Part shown: one piece after another, positions 1 to 7,935 of the stretch | Numbering within the stretch: the first letter of the stretch is position 1 | How the letters are laid out: every line of letters starts with the position of its first letter | Assembly: GCF_004358205.1 (NCBI RefSeq) | Contig: NZ_SMYO01000003.1 | Location: 503,931 to 567,930 of the forward strand | From: Bacillus salipaludis | GTDB taxonomy: Bacteria > Bacillota > Bacilli > Bacillales_B > DSM-18226 | DNA: 64,000 nt | Reading direction: 5' to 3' | The notes under the pieces: model-generated | What the model was told of the DNA's origin: nothing | The model's input: only the letters and a program-made list of their open reading frames with translations | Database searches by the model: none | Made by a program: the position numbers and the translations under genes

Positions 1-297
1 GGTAAGACTGTTTACTGCAAAATATAATAATGTGGTAAGTAAGAATAAGATAAAGCCAATGTATAACATCTTTTTCCAGCCGACACTGTCGATTGATCTT
101 CCAGAAAATAATCGTGCAATCAATGTGCCTACTACAAATATTCCAGAAGCAAGCCCAGCTTGACTTGGAGATGCATGAAATTTCTCTGAAGCGAATATAG
201 TGATGGTTACCATTAATAAATAAAATGTAAAGTAAAGAAAAAAGTTTGCTGCTGAGACAATTAAAAAATCCTTTGTCCATAATTTTGGTTTATTCAT
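1..297 (-). CDS. MFS transporter, N-terminal part (gene runs off the window)
   Basis: The frame is open from the ATG at 297 to the window edge, about 99 codons. The visible protein is a run of hydrophobic helices with a cytoplasmic loop reading SGRSIDSVGWKKM, which fits motif A of the major facilitator superfamily (G-R-x-x-D-x-x-G-x-K-K). Its start codon overlaps the stop of the upstream marR gene by 8 nt, so the two are probably translationally coupled, the usual layout of a MarR repressor with the efflux pump it controls. Substrate cannot be told. Confidence 0.8.
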   Translation of the reverse strand, partial: MNKPKLWTKDFLIVSAANFFLYFTFYLLMVTITIFASEKFHASPSQAGLASGIFVVGTLIARLFSGRSIDSVGWKKMLYIGFILFLLTTLLYFAVNSLT

Positions 298-718
298 CTT
301 TTCTACCTTCTTTAAGAATGTTTTTTCTTAATTTTGGGAGTAATTGAAATGCGGCGTTTTGTTCCTCTTTCGAAATCCCACTCATGACACTGTACTCGAG
401 CTCGGTTATTTTCTGTCTAATAATCTGATAAAGGTCTTCCCCTATATCCGTGAGCTGGATCACTTTCTCACGCTTATCTTTCCCAGGGATGACTTTTATA
501 ATGAGCTTCTCCTCTAATCGTTTAACAGCCCTTGTAACCGTAGGCTTTTCCACATTATAATAATTGGAAATATCTACTAGGGTTGACTGTTGATTTTTGT
601 TTATATACCAAATAACTTGCCACAAGGAATACGATAGCTCATATTCTCCGAGTGTCTCATTTAATTTGCTTATAAGAGGGCGATATACCCTTATATATTG
701 TTGAAAAAAACCTTGCAT
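290..718 (-). CDS. MarR family transcriptional regulator
   Basis: 142 aa from the chosen ATG at 718. A start at 733 is also open, but 718 has GTGGTG at the right distance while 733 has no Shine-Dalgarno. The winged helix lies at about residues 25-95: a recognition-helix region with TLVDISNYYNVEKPTVTRAVKRL, then a wing with KDKREKVIQLT, both typical of MarR. It is followed by the MFS gene with 8 nt overlap. The palindrome just downstream of its own promoter (746-762) suggests autorepression of the marR-MFS operon, with an unknown phenolic or drug ligand. The family call is firm; the ligand is unknown. Confidence 0.9.
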   Translation of the reverse strand: MQGFFQQYIRVYRPLISKLNETLGEYELSYSLWQVIWYINKNQQSTLVDISNYYNVEKPTVTRAVKRLEEKLIIKVIPGKDKREKVIQLTDIGEDLYQIIRQKITELEYSVMSGISKEEQNAAFQLLPKLRKNILKEGRKDE

Positions 719-745
719 TTGAAAACACCACATCTCGCGCTAATT

Positions 746-797
746 AGTTACCTAAGGTAACTATTTAACACTATACTCTTTTTAAAAAAATTGTCAA
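746..797 (-). promoter_or_regulatory. sigma-A promoter and MarR-type operator of the marR-MFS operon
   Basis: On the minus strand TTGACA (797-792), a 16-nt spacer and TATAGT (775-770) form a near-consensus sigma-A promoter. Directly downstream, at 746-762, is a perfect palindrome AGTTACCT-A-AGGTAACT (8-bp arms), placed where a bound repressor would block RNA polymerase. MarR proteins commonly bind such dyads next to their own gene. Binding is inferred. Confidence 0.65.
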
Positions 798-808
798 TTG
801 CTTTGACA

Positions 809-832
809 TAAAAAAAGCACCAATACGGTGCC
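809..832 (-). terminator. rho-independent terminator of the small gene at 834-1001
   Basis: On the minus strand GGCACC-GTATT-GGTGC is followed by seven T. It sits just after the stop codon of the 55-aa gene. Confidence 0.7.
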
Positions 833-833
833 A

Positions 834-1001
834 TTATTTAAAACTTGAATATTTTTTAAGTGGACCTTTACTTTCCCCCGCTTGATGGTAATGATCCGAA
901 TCCATTTTCGAATTCTTGTCCTTCCATTGATCATAAGTCATACCGTAGGAACCTTCATCGTTTAAATATTTAATATAATCGTTCCCGTATGGATACAACA
1001 T
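834..1001 (-). CDS. small hypothetical protein, 55 aa
   Basis: Start ATG at 1001 behind GGGGGTGAT; stop TAA at 836-834; a good terminator follows immediately. The protein starts MLYPYGNDYIKYLNDEG, is hydrophilic and rich in Tyr, Asp and Lys, with no signal peptide, membrane segment or Cys. Strong ribosome binding site plus terminator make it a real gene. I do not recognise the family. The Tyr/Gly-rich start resembles small coat-associated proteins of spore formers, but that is only a resemblance. Confidence 0.6.
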   Translation of the reverse strand: MLYPYGNDYIKYLNDEGSYGMTYDQWKDKNSKMDSDHYHQAGESKGPLKKYSSFK

Positions 1002-1050
1002 ATAATCACCCCCTTATTATCAATGTATGCGCTTTCATAAAAATGTGAAC

Positions 1051-1080
1051 AAAAAAAACGCCACTTCTTTTGTGACGTTT
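1051..1080 (-). terminator. terminator of the MFS gene at 1090
   Basis: On the minus strand ACGTCAC-AAAAGAA-GTGGCGT (7 pairs, one G-T) is followed by eight T, 10 nt after the MFS stop codon. Confidence 0.75.
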
Positions 1081-1089
1081 TAAGCTCAT

Positions 1090-2298
1090 TTATTTTTCTG
1101 CCAATGTATTTCTCTTTATTGGTCTGTTTAACATATTCCCTTTTCTATACGCCATACCCGTAGCAGTTAATAGTAATAGTCCTGTTACAATAAATACAAT
1201 TTGAACGGGAAAGATTCCACCAATAAAACCGCCAATCATTGGACCGACCATCCCGCCAATTTGATTGGCAGTTTGGTTTAATCCAAATGCTCTTCCCCTG
1301 AAATCGTCTGGTGTTGATTTTACGACAAGCCCATTTAATGCTGGAAATACGGCACAGAAAAACACACCATAAACAAAACGAATGACTGAAAATCCCCAAA
1401 TTTCTCCGAATAGGATTTGTGCCAATGTTCCAACTCCACCGCCGAGCAGTCCTATGACAAGCACTTTTTGGAAGCCAACCTTGTCAGCCCATCTTCCCCA
1501 ATAGGGAGCAAACAGGGCACTGGCAATCCCCGGAAGAGAGAATACGATACCTGCTAGTAATGAAGCATCTTCAGAAGAGCTCCCTAATTTCACAATATAT
1601 AATGGGAGAACCGGTTCAATCGTCATGACCGAACAGCTTGTTACAACGGTTAAGGTGAGAACCATCATTAACGTCCGATTGGTCCATGCCACCTTGAAAT
1701 CATTTTTAACGGATCCCTTCTCTTTACTAGGAGTAAAGTTTTCTTCTTTCACCCAGAAAATAATAAGAAATGTGGCAATAAAGACGAAGATTCCGGCGCT
1801 AGCAAAAGCTAAACGATTTCCGACGAGATCAGCAATTCCACCTCCGAGTAATGGTCCAAGAATCCCCCCCGAAGCCGTAGCGGTGGAGATTAAAGAAAGG
1901 GCATACCCAATTTTTTCATTTGGTGTATTGGTTCCAATTAATGCGATTGAGCCAGGAATAAATCCACTCAATAATCCCTGCATTATTCTTAATGCTAAGA
2001 TCTCATAAGGATTCGTTACGAAGGCCATTAATGTATAAATGACAAAAAGAACAAATCCGGCCCGAATAATCATTGGCTTTCTTCCGTACCGATCTGCTAC
2101 CCTTCCCCAGAAAGGAGAAGCAATTGCACCGGCAAAAAAGGCCGAACTAAAAAGCAGCCCTGACCACATTTCAGTATGTTGATGAACGCCAATTTGCAGT
2201 AGAAAAAGGGGCAAAAAAGGAATGACCATCGAAAAGCTGGCCGATGTAAAGAAACAGCCAATCCAAAGCACCCATAAATTCCGTTTCCACGTTTCCAT
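1090..2298 (-). CDS. multidrug-type MFS transporter (MdtG-like)
   Basis: 402 aa from ATG 2298 (METWKRNLWVLW), with GGGAG upstream. The frame is open to 2403, but the extra 35 residues are polar and lack a Shine-Dalgarno. Twelve membrane helices are expected. Motif A appears as GRVADRYGRKPM after TM2 and again as GRWADKVGFQK after TM8, the duplicated signature of 12-TM drug:H+ antiporters. The motif-C region in TM5 reads GGILGPLLGGG. This is the DHA1 family with MdtG/YqjV-like character. It stands alone, with its own terminator, and a long dyad lies about 100 nt upstream. Export of a hydrophobic drug is inferred from the family. Confidence 0.85.
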   Translation of the reverse strand: METWKRNLWVLWIGCFFTSASFSMVIPFLPLFLLQIGVHQHTEMWSGLLFSSAFFAGAIASPFWGRVADRYGRKPMIIRAGFVLFVIYTLMAFVTNPYEILALRIMQGLLSGFIPGSIALIGTNTPNEKIGYALSLISTATASGGILGPLLGGGIADLVGNRLAFASAGIFVFIATFLIIFWVKEENFTPSKEKGSVKNDFKVAWTNRTLMMVLTLTVVTSCSVMTIEPVLPLYIVKLGSSSEDASLLAGIVFSLPGIASALFAPYWGRWADKVGFQKVLVIGLLGGGVGTLAQILFGEIWGFSVIRFVYGVFFCAVFPALNGLVVKSTPDDFRGRAFGLNQTANQIGGMVGPMIGGFIGGIFPVQIVFIVTGLLLLTATGMAYRKGNMLNRPIKRNTLAEK

Positions 2299-2395
2299 TC
2301 TAATCGCACTCCCACTATTTCCTTTGAATGACAAAGATGGAGTCCACCTTACATCCGATCGGTTTGATATTGCCATCATAACACAGAGCGGTTTT

Positions 2396-2428
2396 ATTTT
2401 CATTCCCGAAATATTCGGGTGTGAAAAT
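2396..2428. promoter_or_regulatory. 33-bp dyad upstream of the MFS gene, candidate operator
   Basis: ATTTTCA (2396-2402) and CCCGAA (2405-2410) are mirrored by TTCGGG (2414-2419) and TGAAAAT (2422-2428) around a 3-nt centre, a composite dyad with two nested arm pairs. It lies in the 329-nt gap between the divergent MFS and dehydrogenase genes, roughly 100 nt before the MFS start. No T-run follows, so an operator fits better than a terminator. The rest of the gap is AT-rich and shows nothing else I can support. Confidence 0.4.
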
Positions 2429-2627
2429 TAAGGATATAAGACCAGGATAGATTCCCACAAATAGAGCTTTATAGATAAATTTCCTTTTAAAATGTGGATA
2501 TTAACTATAAATAATATATCAACTCCTGATCCCTTTTTATCTTGAATTCTTATTACATCTATTGTTAACTTTAATTATATTGATTATGGCAATGTCTCAT
2601 TAGATAGATTGTATAGGAGTGATATTT

Positions 2628-3581
2628 ATGAATTCGTCACAACCGAATATATTAGTATTTGACCCCCACCACGCTGAAGAATATGCGAACTGCGTACGTG
2701 AATGTGGTTTTAAAGCTGTGAAGGCAGCAGCAACTTACGAGGAAGCAGAAATGTTTTTACCCGGTACTGAGATTATCTTAGGCTGGAAGTTCCCTACCCA
2801 ACTCCTTCATACACCAAATGCCTTATCTGTCCGTTGGTTTCAGTCGATGGGCGCAGGTGTGAATGATTTAGTGGCCAATTCTTCCATCCCTGATGACATC
2901 CTCCTTACTAGAATTGTCGATCAGTTTGGCACATATATTTCTGAATATATTTTTGCCTATCTTCTACATATTGTTAAGGACATTCCGCGAATGAGACAAG
3001 CACAAACAGAACGGAACTGGGATTCCTTTATTTCTGACTCCCTTGCAAAAAAAACCATCGGAGTAGCTGGACTGGGATCGATTGGAGCTGAAACCGTCCG
3101 TAAGGCTAAAGCATTTGATATGAAGGTTCACGGATTAAGTTTTAGCGGGAAGAATGCCGAAATCGTGGACCAGCACTTTACTGCAAACCAATGGAAGGAT
3201 TTTGTTAAAGATCTTGATTACCTTGTCCTTACGCTTCCTTTAACAGAAAAAACCTACCATGTTATCAATCGTGAGATCCTTTTCTCGATGAAGCCTGATA
3301 GCTGTCTTGTAAATGTGGGAAGAGGTGCACTGATCGCTGAAAATGATTTACAATCCGTTCTTGAGGAAGGGCACCTGAAAGCAGCTATTCTTGACGTTTT
3401 TGAAACAGAGCCATTGCCAAAGGATCATCGTTTTTATTCGATGCCAAATGTCTATGTCACTTCGCATTTGTCTGGACCTAGCACTACTGAAGGTGTGACT
3501 CAATTTTTTGTGGATAATGTAATTAAATATTTAAATGGGGAAACTTTACACGGAATAGTGGATCGAAAACGCGGATATTAA
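2628..3581 (+). CDS. D-2-hydroxyacid dehydrogenase (NAD-binding)
   Basis: 317 aa. Start ATG 2628 chosen because AGGAG ends 8 nt before it; a GTG at 2619 is also in frame but overlaps that Shine-Dalgarno. The Rossmann motif GLGSIG is near residue 147. Catalytic residues of the family are in place: Arg in VNVGRGALI, Glu in DVFETEPLP, His in SHLSGPS. It reduces a 2-keto acid or oxidises a D-2-hydroxy acid with NAD(P)H; the exact substrate cannot be read. The gene is single, divergent from the MFS gene and convergent with the M20 amidohydrolase across a shared terminator. Confidence 0.88.
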   Translation: MNSSQPNILVFDPHHAEEYANCVRECGFKAVKAAATYEEAEMFLPGTEIILGWKFPTQLLHTPNALSVRWFQSMGAGVNDLVANSSIPDDILLTRIVDQFGTYISEYIFAYLLHIVKDIPRMRQAQTERNWDSFISDSLAKKTIGVAGLGSIGAETVRKAKAFDMKVHGLSFSGKNAEIVDQHFTANQWKDFVKDLDYLVLTLPLTEKTYHVINREILFSMKPDSCLVNVGRGALIAENDLQSVLEEGHLKAAILDVFETEPLPKDHRFYSMPNVYVTSHLSGPSTTEGVTQFFVDNVIKYLNGETLHGIVDRKRGY

Positions 3582-3620
3582 AAAGGGTCTCCCCAATAGC
3601 TTGGGGAAGACCCTATTTTT
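3580..3620. terminator. bidirectional terminator
   Basis: AGGGTCTCCCC and GGGGAAGACCCT form a stem with an 8-nt loop, flanked by A-rich sequence on the left and TTTTT on the right. It serves the convergent dehydrogenase and amidohydrolase genes. Confidence 0.85.
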
Positions 3621-4794
3621 AATTCAAAAATTTAAATGCGGCATGAACAAAGATGTTAACCGCCATTTCCAATGATTCTTCATCAATCGTAAAACGTGGA
3701 TGGTGATGGGGATGGACAATTCCTTTTTCAGCATTCCCTGCCCCAATATAGAAAAACGCTCCGGGTGCTTTTTGCTGGAAAGCGGAAAAATCTTCTCCGC
3801 CCATATCCGGTTTAATTGACGCTAAAGCCTCTTCCCCGAACAGTTCAAGAACAGTTTCCTCTATTCCCCTTGTAACAGCTTCATCATTTACAACAGGGCG
3901 GTAGCCGTAATTGTAGGAAAAATCATAGTCAGCACCGTGTGCCAGCGTAATCCCCTTTATGATTCGTTCCATTAGAGGCGGGATAGACTCGCGCAGTTTA
4001 GCATCAAAGCTGCGGACCGTCCCGCCGATTTCTACAGTATTCGGAATCACATTATGAGCGGTTCCCGCCATGATTTTCGTAACTGAAACAACAAGATTAT
4101 CGAGTGGATCTGTGTTTCTAGAAACAATATGCTGCAAGTTGCCAACTACCTGTGTAGCAATTGCAATCGCATCAACAGTATGATGCGGCTCAGCGGCATG
4201 TCCACCGGCCCCTTTAATTGTAATATCAAAGGTATCCGGCGCGGCCTGCATTTTACCATAAACAATCCCAACCTTGCCTACTTCAATCGGCGACCAAAGA
4301 TGGGTTCCTATTACGAGGTCAACACCCTCCATTACCCCTGCTTCCACCATTTCCTCGGCGCCGCCCGGAAACATTTCTTCCCCATGCTGAAAGAGGAAAC
4401 GAACCTCCCCTTGGATGCGCTCCTTCATTCCCGAAAGTATCTTTGCAGTCCCAAGTAAAATTGCCGTGTGTCCATCATGCCCGCAGGCGTGCATCACCCC
4501 GGGAGTACAAGATGCAAATTCAAACGTGTTTTCTTCTTGAATCGGCAAGGCATCCATATCAGCTCGGATTGCAAGGACCTTACCAGGCTGTGAACCGATG
4601 AGGCGAGCCATCACACTTGTCTTTGTCGGGCGGGAAAGCTCCAAGTTCCCAAAGGATGCGAGTGTTTCGTACACAAATTGTGCCGTTTTTTCTTCTTGAA
4701 ATGATAATTCAGGATTTTGATGGAGATATCTCCTCCACCCGATTACCTCGTATTTTAGTTGGTTTACTTCATTTTTAAAGGTATTAAGCAGCAT
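3619..4794 (-). CDS. M20 family amidohydrolase (N-acyl-amino-acid hydrolase type)
   Basis: 391 aa, start ATG 4794 with GGAGG 8 nt upstream. The M20D signature is complete: HACGHDGHTA near residue 95 (metal-binding Cys/His), the Glu pair in QHGEEMFPGGA, a dimerisation insert with GHAAEPH, and the C-terminal DMGGEDFSAF. These cytosolic metal-dependent enzymes remove acyl groups from amino acids, aminobenzoyl groups or indole-acyl conjugates (HipO/AmhX/YtnL group). Single gene, ending in the shared terminator. Substrate not determinable. Confidence 0.88.
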   Translation of the reverse strand: MLLNTFKNEVNQLKYEVIGWRRYLHQNPELSFQEEKTAQFVYETLASFGNLELSRPTKTSVMARLIGSQPGKVLAIRADMDALPIQEENTFEFASCTPGVMHACGHDGHTAILLGTAKILSGMKERIQGEVRFLFQHGEEMFPGGAEEMVEAGVMEGVDLVIGTHLWSPIEVGKVGIVYGKMQAAPDTFDITIKGAGGHAAEPHHTVDAIAIATQVVGNLQHIVSRNTDPLDNLVVSVTKIMAGTAHNVIPNTVEIGGTVRSFDAKLRESIPPLMERIIKGITLAHGADYDFSYNYGYRPVVNDEAVTRGIEETVLELFGEEALASIKPDMGGEDFSAFQQKAPGAFFYIGAGNAEKGIVHPHHHPRFTIDEESLEMAVNIFVHAAFKFLN

Positions 4795-4901
4795 CTAATG
4801 GACCTCCGCATGATGAAAAATTAAATTGCTGAGAAAATTCATAATTATCACTATTTCATTATACGTTAACACATGAGAAAACTAAATAGATTCGAGAAGT
4901 C

Positions 4902-4944
4902 AAAAAAAAACGGTCACCACATGAGGAATCGGTGTCCGTTTTTT
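4902..4944 (-). terminator. terminator of the DUF2062 gene
   Basis: AACGG-t-CACC and GGTG-t-CCGTT form a stem with one T/T mismatch; the minus strand ends in a run of at least eight T, the plus strand in TTTTTT. It lies just after the DUF2062 stop codon. Confidence 0.7.
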
Positions 4945-4953
4945 CATCAAAAA

Positions 4954-5517
4954 TCATACTAAATTTTTATTTAGGCTATTTTTCCGAAGTGCCTGTTTAT
5001 CACGAATTCTTGTTAGTCGTTTCGTTTTTTGCTTTTCATACAAATAGTAGACTATAAAGTAAGAGATAATCCCAAGAACGATACCAAAAATGGTCATTCC
5101 AATTAAAACATGGACTCCCCCGTGGAGGATACTGATAATGACACTAAAATCGCCATGTAGTAGTTTTTCAAATGAAAATGGTGTACTTTGTCCAATCTGT
5201 ACTTTCAATGGAAAGACCGCTTTCCCGAGTTTTTTTGCAAAAGGTAACAGGATCACAGGCAGAAAGGTTAGTTTGCCAATAACATTTCCAATGATTGCAG
5301 CCGGAAAGGATCCTTTGGCCAGACGTACAATCGGGATAAATAATATATAGATAAGTGACGCAGATGATATCACCAACATTTCCAAACCAAAGCCAATCGC
5401 AAAACCTAATGACACTTTTTTGGCCCCGCCAGGAGAACGAAACAGTTTTAAGAAATTCAACCTAAACGCACGTCCGATTCGTTGAAAAAAATTATATTTC
5501 TTTTGCCTTATGTTCAT
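4954..5517 (-). CDS. DUF2062 domain membrane protein
   Basis: 187 aa from ATG 5517, which has a perfect AAAGGAGG. The upstream in-frame start at 5553 has none. The protein has a basic N-terminus (about 35 residues, NFFQRIGRAFRLNF), then hydrophobic segments around residues 40-60, 65-95 and 130-160, and a very basic tail ending in KNSLNKNLV. The PGGAKKVSLGFAIGFGLEM block and the repeated glycine-rich helices are the DUF2062 pattern. Function unknown; in other bacteria this domain is often linked to envelope or glycosyltransferase genes, but here the gene is alone. Confidence 0.75.
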   Translation of the reverse strand: MNIRQKKYNFFQRIGRAFRLNFLKLFRSPGGAKKVSLGFAIGFGLEMLVISSASLIYILFIPIVRLAKGSFPAAIIGNVIGKLTFLPVILLPFAKKLGKAVFPLKVQIGQSTPFSFEKLLHGDFSVIISILHGGVHVLIGMTIFGIVLGIISYFIVYYLYEKQKTKRLTRIRDKQALRKNSLNKNLV

Positions 5518-5829
5518 ATGAAAAACCTCCTTTGTTGCAGGCCAATTTAACAAAAATCACAAAAATAATAACTTTGTATTAATTATAATCAATTTTCGAG
5601 TCAGATTGTCACTATTTTTATATTTTTTAGACAGGAAATTTAATACTTCTTTGGGTTTCAACAACAATCGATCTTATTATTCTTGATAAAAAAGATTTTG
5701 GAGCTCTATTTTGTTGAAGAATTATATGAGATGGGAGTTTTTTTAGGGAAATTTATCCAAAATATCTTTTACTTTAAAGCTAAATTGGCATACTAAAATA
5801 AATGAATTTTTAGGATGAGGATTTTAATA

Positions 5830-6915
5830 ATGAACACAATTATCAAGACATTTTTGGAAAATATGACCTTTATCATCTCCTTTATGTTTCTCGCTAATAA
5901 AATAAGTGAATTTATTGGATTAAAGGTCAAAAAGATTTCTAAATATATTTGGATTTCTCCGCTTCTCAGCAGCCTGTTAAGTCTGTTTATTATGAGCTTC
6001 CCCTTTGAAGACAAAGGAATGCGGATTGATTTAAGAGCTGTTCCACTTTTCTACACAGCTTATTTAGGAGGCTGGAAATTTGGCCTTATAGCCATTATAT
6101 TACCAACCATATACCGTTTTTACCTCGGTGGATCGACCACTTTCGAAGGAATTACTCAAGGGATCCTACTCCCTTCTCTTATCGGTTTCCTTTTCCATAA
6201 AAAAGCATCTTTTAATCCTCCTTATACTATTATTCATTTGAAGCATATGATTACTGCCTTTTTAGTTTTACATTGCATTCGATCTGTCCTTATGCTTTGG
6301 ACAACCCCTGTAACCTATCAAACAGTTGCAACCAGGATTTTTTTTGAAACGATTGGCTTATTAAGCATCGCGGTTATGCAAAACGACGCAAAAAGAAATA
6401 TTTTATTAAGGAAGGAACTTGAATTTCAAGCGAGACACGATGCAATGACAAATTTATATAATTTGCGCTATTTCCGGAAAAAAGTCGAGGAAATGATCAA
6501 ACAAAAAAAAACATTTGTAATTGCAATGTTCGATGTAGATTACTTTAAAAACTATAATGACACACATGGACATTTGGCTGGGGATGCAGTTTTACGAACG
6601 ATTGGCAAGCTGTTATCTGATAGCATGCGGGAAGAGGATATTTTTGCCCGCTACGGCGGGGAAGAATTTATTATCTGTTTTAACAACGTCATAAATGTAC
6701 AAAAAGCCATTTCGGTTGGGGAACGAATCCGCACTAAGATTGAATCTTATAAATTTTACGGTGAAGAAACACAGCCTTCCGGCAAAATAACTATATCGAT
6801 TGGCATAAGCGGCTGTGCAGATGGAAAAACCTTAGATACTTTAATTAAAGAAGCAGACACAGCCTTATATCTTGCCAAAAGAGCAGGAAGAAATCGAACT
6901 GAAGCAAAACTTTAG
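5830..6915 (+). CDS. membrane diguanylate cyclase with 5TM-LYT sensor (DgcK/YhcK-like)
   Basis: 361 aa from ATG 5830 (GAGG 8-9 nt upstream); an in-frame ATG at 5815 lacks a Shine-Dalgarno. Residues 1-195 hold about six hydrophobic segments including the LytS/YhcK-type 5TM receptor region (DLRAVPLFYTAYLGGWKFG). Residues 200-360 form a GGDEF domain with DVDYFKNYND and the active site GGEEF. The product-inhibition site RxxD is present as REED, exactly five residues before GGEEF, so the enzyme should make cyclic-di-GMP and be feedback inhibited. Architecture and length match B. subtilis DgcK. The 312-nt gap upstream (5518-5829) is AT-rich and shows nothing firm. Confidence 0.88.
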   Translation: MNTIIKTFLENMTFIISFMFLANKISEFIGLKVKKISKYIWISPLLSSLLSLFIMSFPFEDKGMRIDLRAVPLFYTAYLGGWKFGLIAIILPTIYRFYLGGSTTFEGITQGILLPSLIGFLFHKKASFNPPYTIIHLKHMITAFLVLHCIRSVLMLWTTPVTYQTVATRIFFETIGLLSIAVMQNDAKRNILLRKELEFQARHDAMTNLYNLRYFRKKVEEMIKQKKTFVIAMFDVDYFKNYNDTHGHLAGDAVLRTIGKLLSDSMREEDIFARYGGEEFIICFNNVINVQKAISVGERIRTKIESYKFYGEETQPSGKITISIGISGCADGKTLDTLIKEADTALYLAKRAGRNRTEAKL

Positions 6916-6951
6916 AAAGACCGTTCTATTCATTGAACTGCCCTCATCAAA

Positions 6952-7875
6952 CTAAAATAAAATCGAAGATAAATACACCACTGTCGTGACGGTAATCATG
7001 CTAAAAATCGTAGACATCAATACCACCTGTGCCGCATATTCCGGATGATTTCCATATTCTAAGGCAAAAAGTGCGCTGTTTCTTGATGTAGGAAATGAGC
7101 TAGCGATAAATAAAGCCTGCGCTGTAGTACCGTCCAACTTTAATATAATAATAATAAGGAATGCGATAACCGGAGAAAGGACTAGGCGGCCAAGCAAACT
7201 TAGGACTAGCGGCAACGAGAACCGGCTAAATTTCAAGTAGGCACTTTGTGCTCCAAGTGTTATAAGCGCTACTGCAATAAAAGCATTAGATGTATTTTTA
7301 ACAGGCGACCATAAAAACTCGGGAATTTTTATATGAAGCGTATGGAGCAGAAGACCTAATAAAAAAGCATAGATCACCGGATTTTTCAAAAATTCTTTGA
7401 TTGCTTTTACTTTGCTGTTATCAACGGAAACAGAATTTAGCAGCCCATAGGTATAGGTTAGCAAATTTTGAAAAATCATTACCACAATCTGAATGGATGC
7501 CCCTAATGGGTTCTGGTGGAACACCAATTGACTGACAGGCAGGCCAAAATTCCCGGAATTATTTAAGACAATACTGTTTTTAAAAGTAGATGATAAACCG
7601 TTATCAAATTTTGCCACTTTACCAATGAATGAACTGAATATCATCAAACTAACTGCTTGCAAACTTAAGAATCCAAGAATATGCAGCATTGTTTCTCCGC
7701 CCACATTATTTTGATAAATATTTGTAAAGCTTACAGCGGGCATTAAAAAATACGTATTTAATTTAGATAAGGTGTTCATATCAAAATGAAATTTCCGGTG
7801 CAGGAATACCCCAATTCCAATTAAGATGAATACTGGCAAAACAACATTTAATAAGATTTGAAAAAATATATACAT
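6952..7875 (-). CDS. AEC family transporter (auxin efflux carrier / malate permease type)
   Basis: 307 aa, start ATG 7875 with AGGAG. It has ten hydrophobic segments in two five-helix halves; the first half carries LNTYFLMPAVSFTNIY and NNSGNFGLPV, the latter the conserved Asn-Gly-rich crossover of AEC carriers. Bacterial members move malate, malonate or related organic acids. It lies 60 nt downstream of the citrate-type transporter and in the same direction, so it may belong to the same organic-acid regulon, though a weak hairpin separates them. Confidence 0.82.
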   Translation of the reverse strand: MYIFFQILLNVVLPVFILIGIGVFLHRKFHFDMNTLSKLNTYFLMPAVSFTNIYQNNVGGETMLHILGFLSLQAVSLMIFSSFIGKVAKFDNGLSSTFKNSIVLNNSGNFGLPVSQLVFHQNPLGASIQIVVMIFQNLLTYTYGLLNSVSVDNSKVKAIKEFLKNPVIYAFLLGLLLHTLHIKIPEFLWSPVKNTSNAFIAVALITLGAQSAYLKFSRFSLPLVLSLLGRLVLSPVIAFLIIIILKLDGTTAQALFIASSFPTSRNSALFALEYGNHPEYAAQVVLMSTIFSMITVTTVVYLSSILF

Positions 7876-7891
7876 AATAAACTCCTATTTT

Positions 7892-7925
7892 AAAAATCCA
7901 AAAAGCCCCTAAGAAGGAGCTCTTT
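7892..7925 (-). terminator. weak hairpin between the CitMHS and AEC genes
   Basis: On the minus strand AGC-t-CC, a short loop and GGGGCT are followed by TTTTT. The stem is short and bulged, so it probably attenuates rather than fully stops transcription from the upstream gene. Confidence 0.4.
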
Positions 7926-7935
7926 TGAGAAACTT

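Noticed and set aside
1625..2008. 127-aa plus-strand frame opposite the MFS gene
   Set aside because: Antisense to conserved transmembrane segments; no Shine-Dalgarno.
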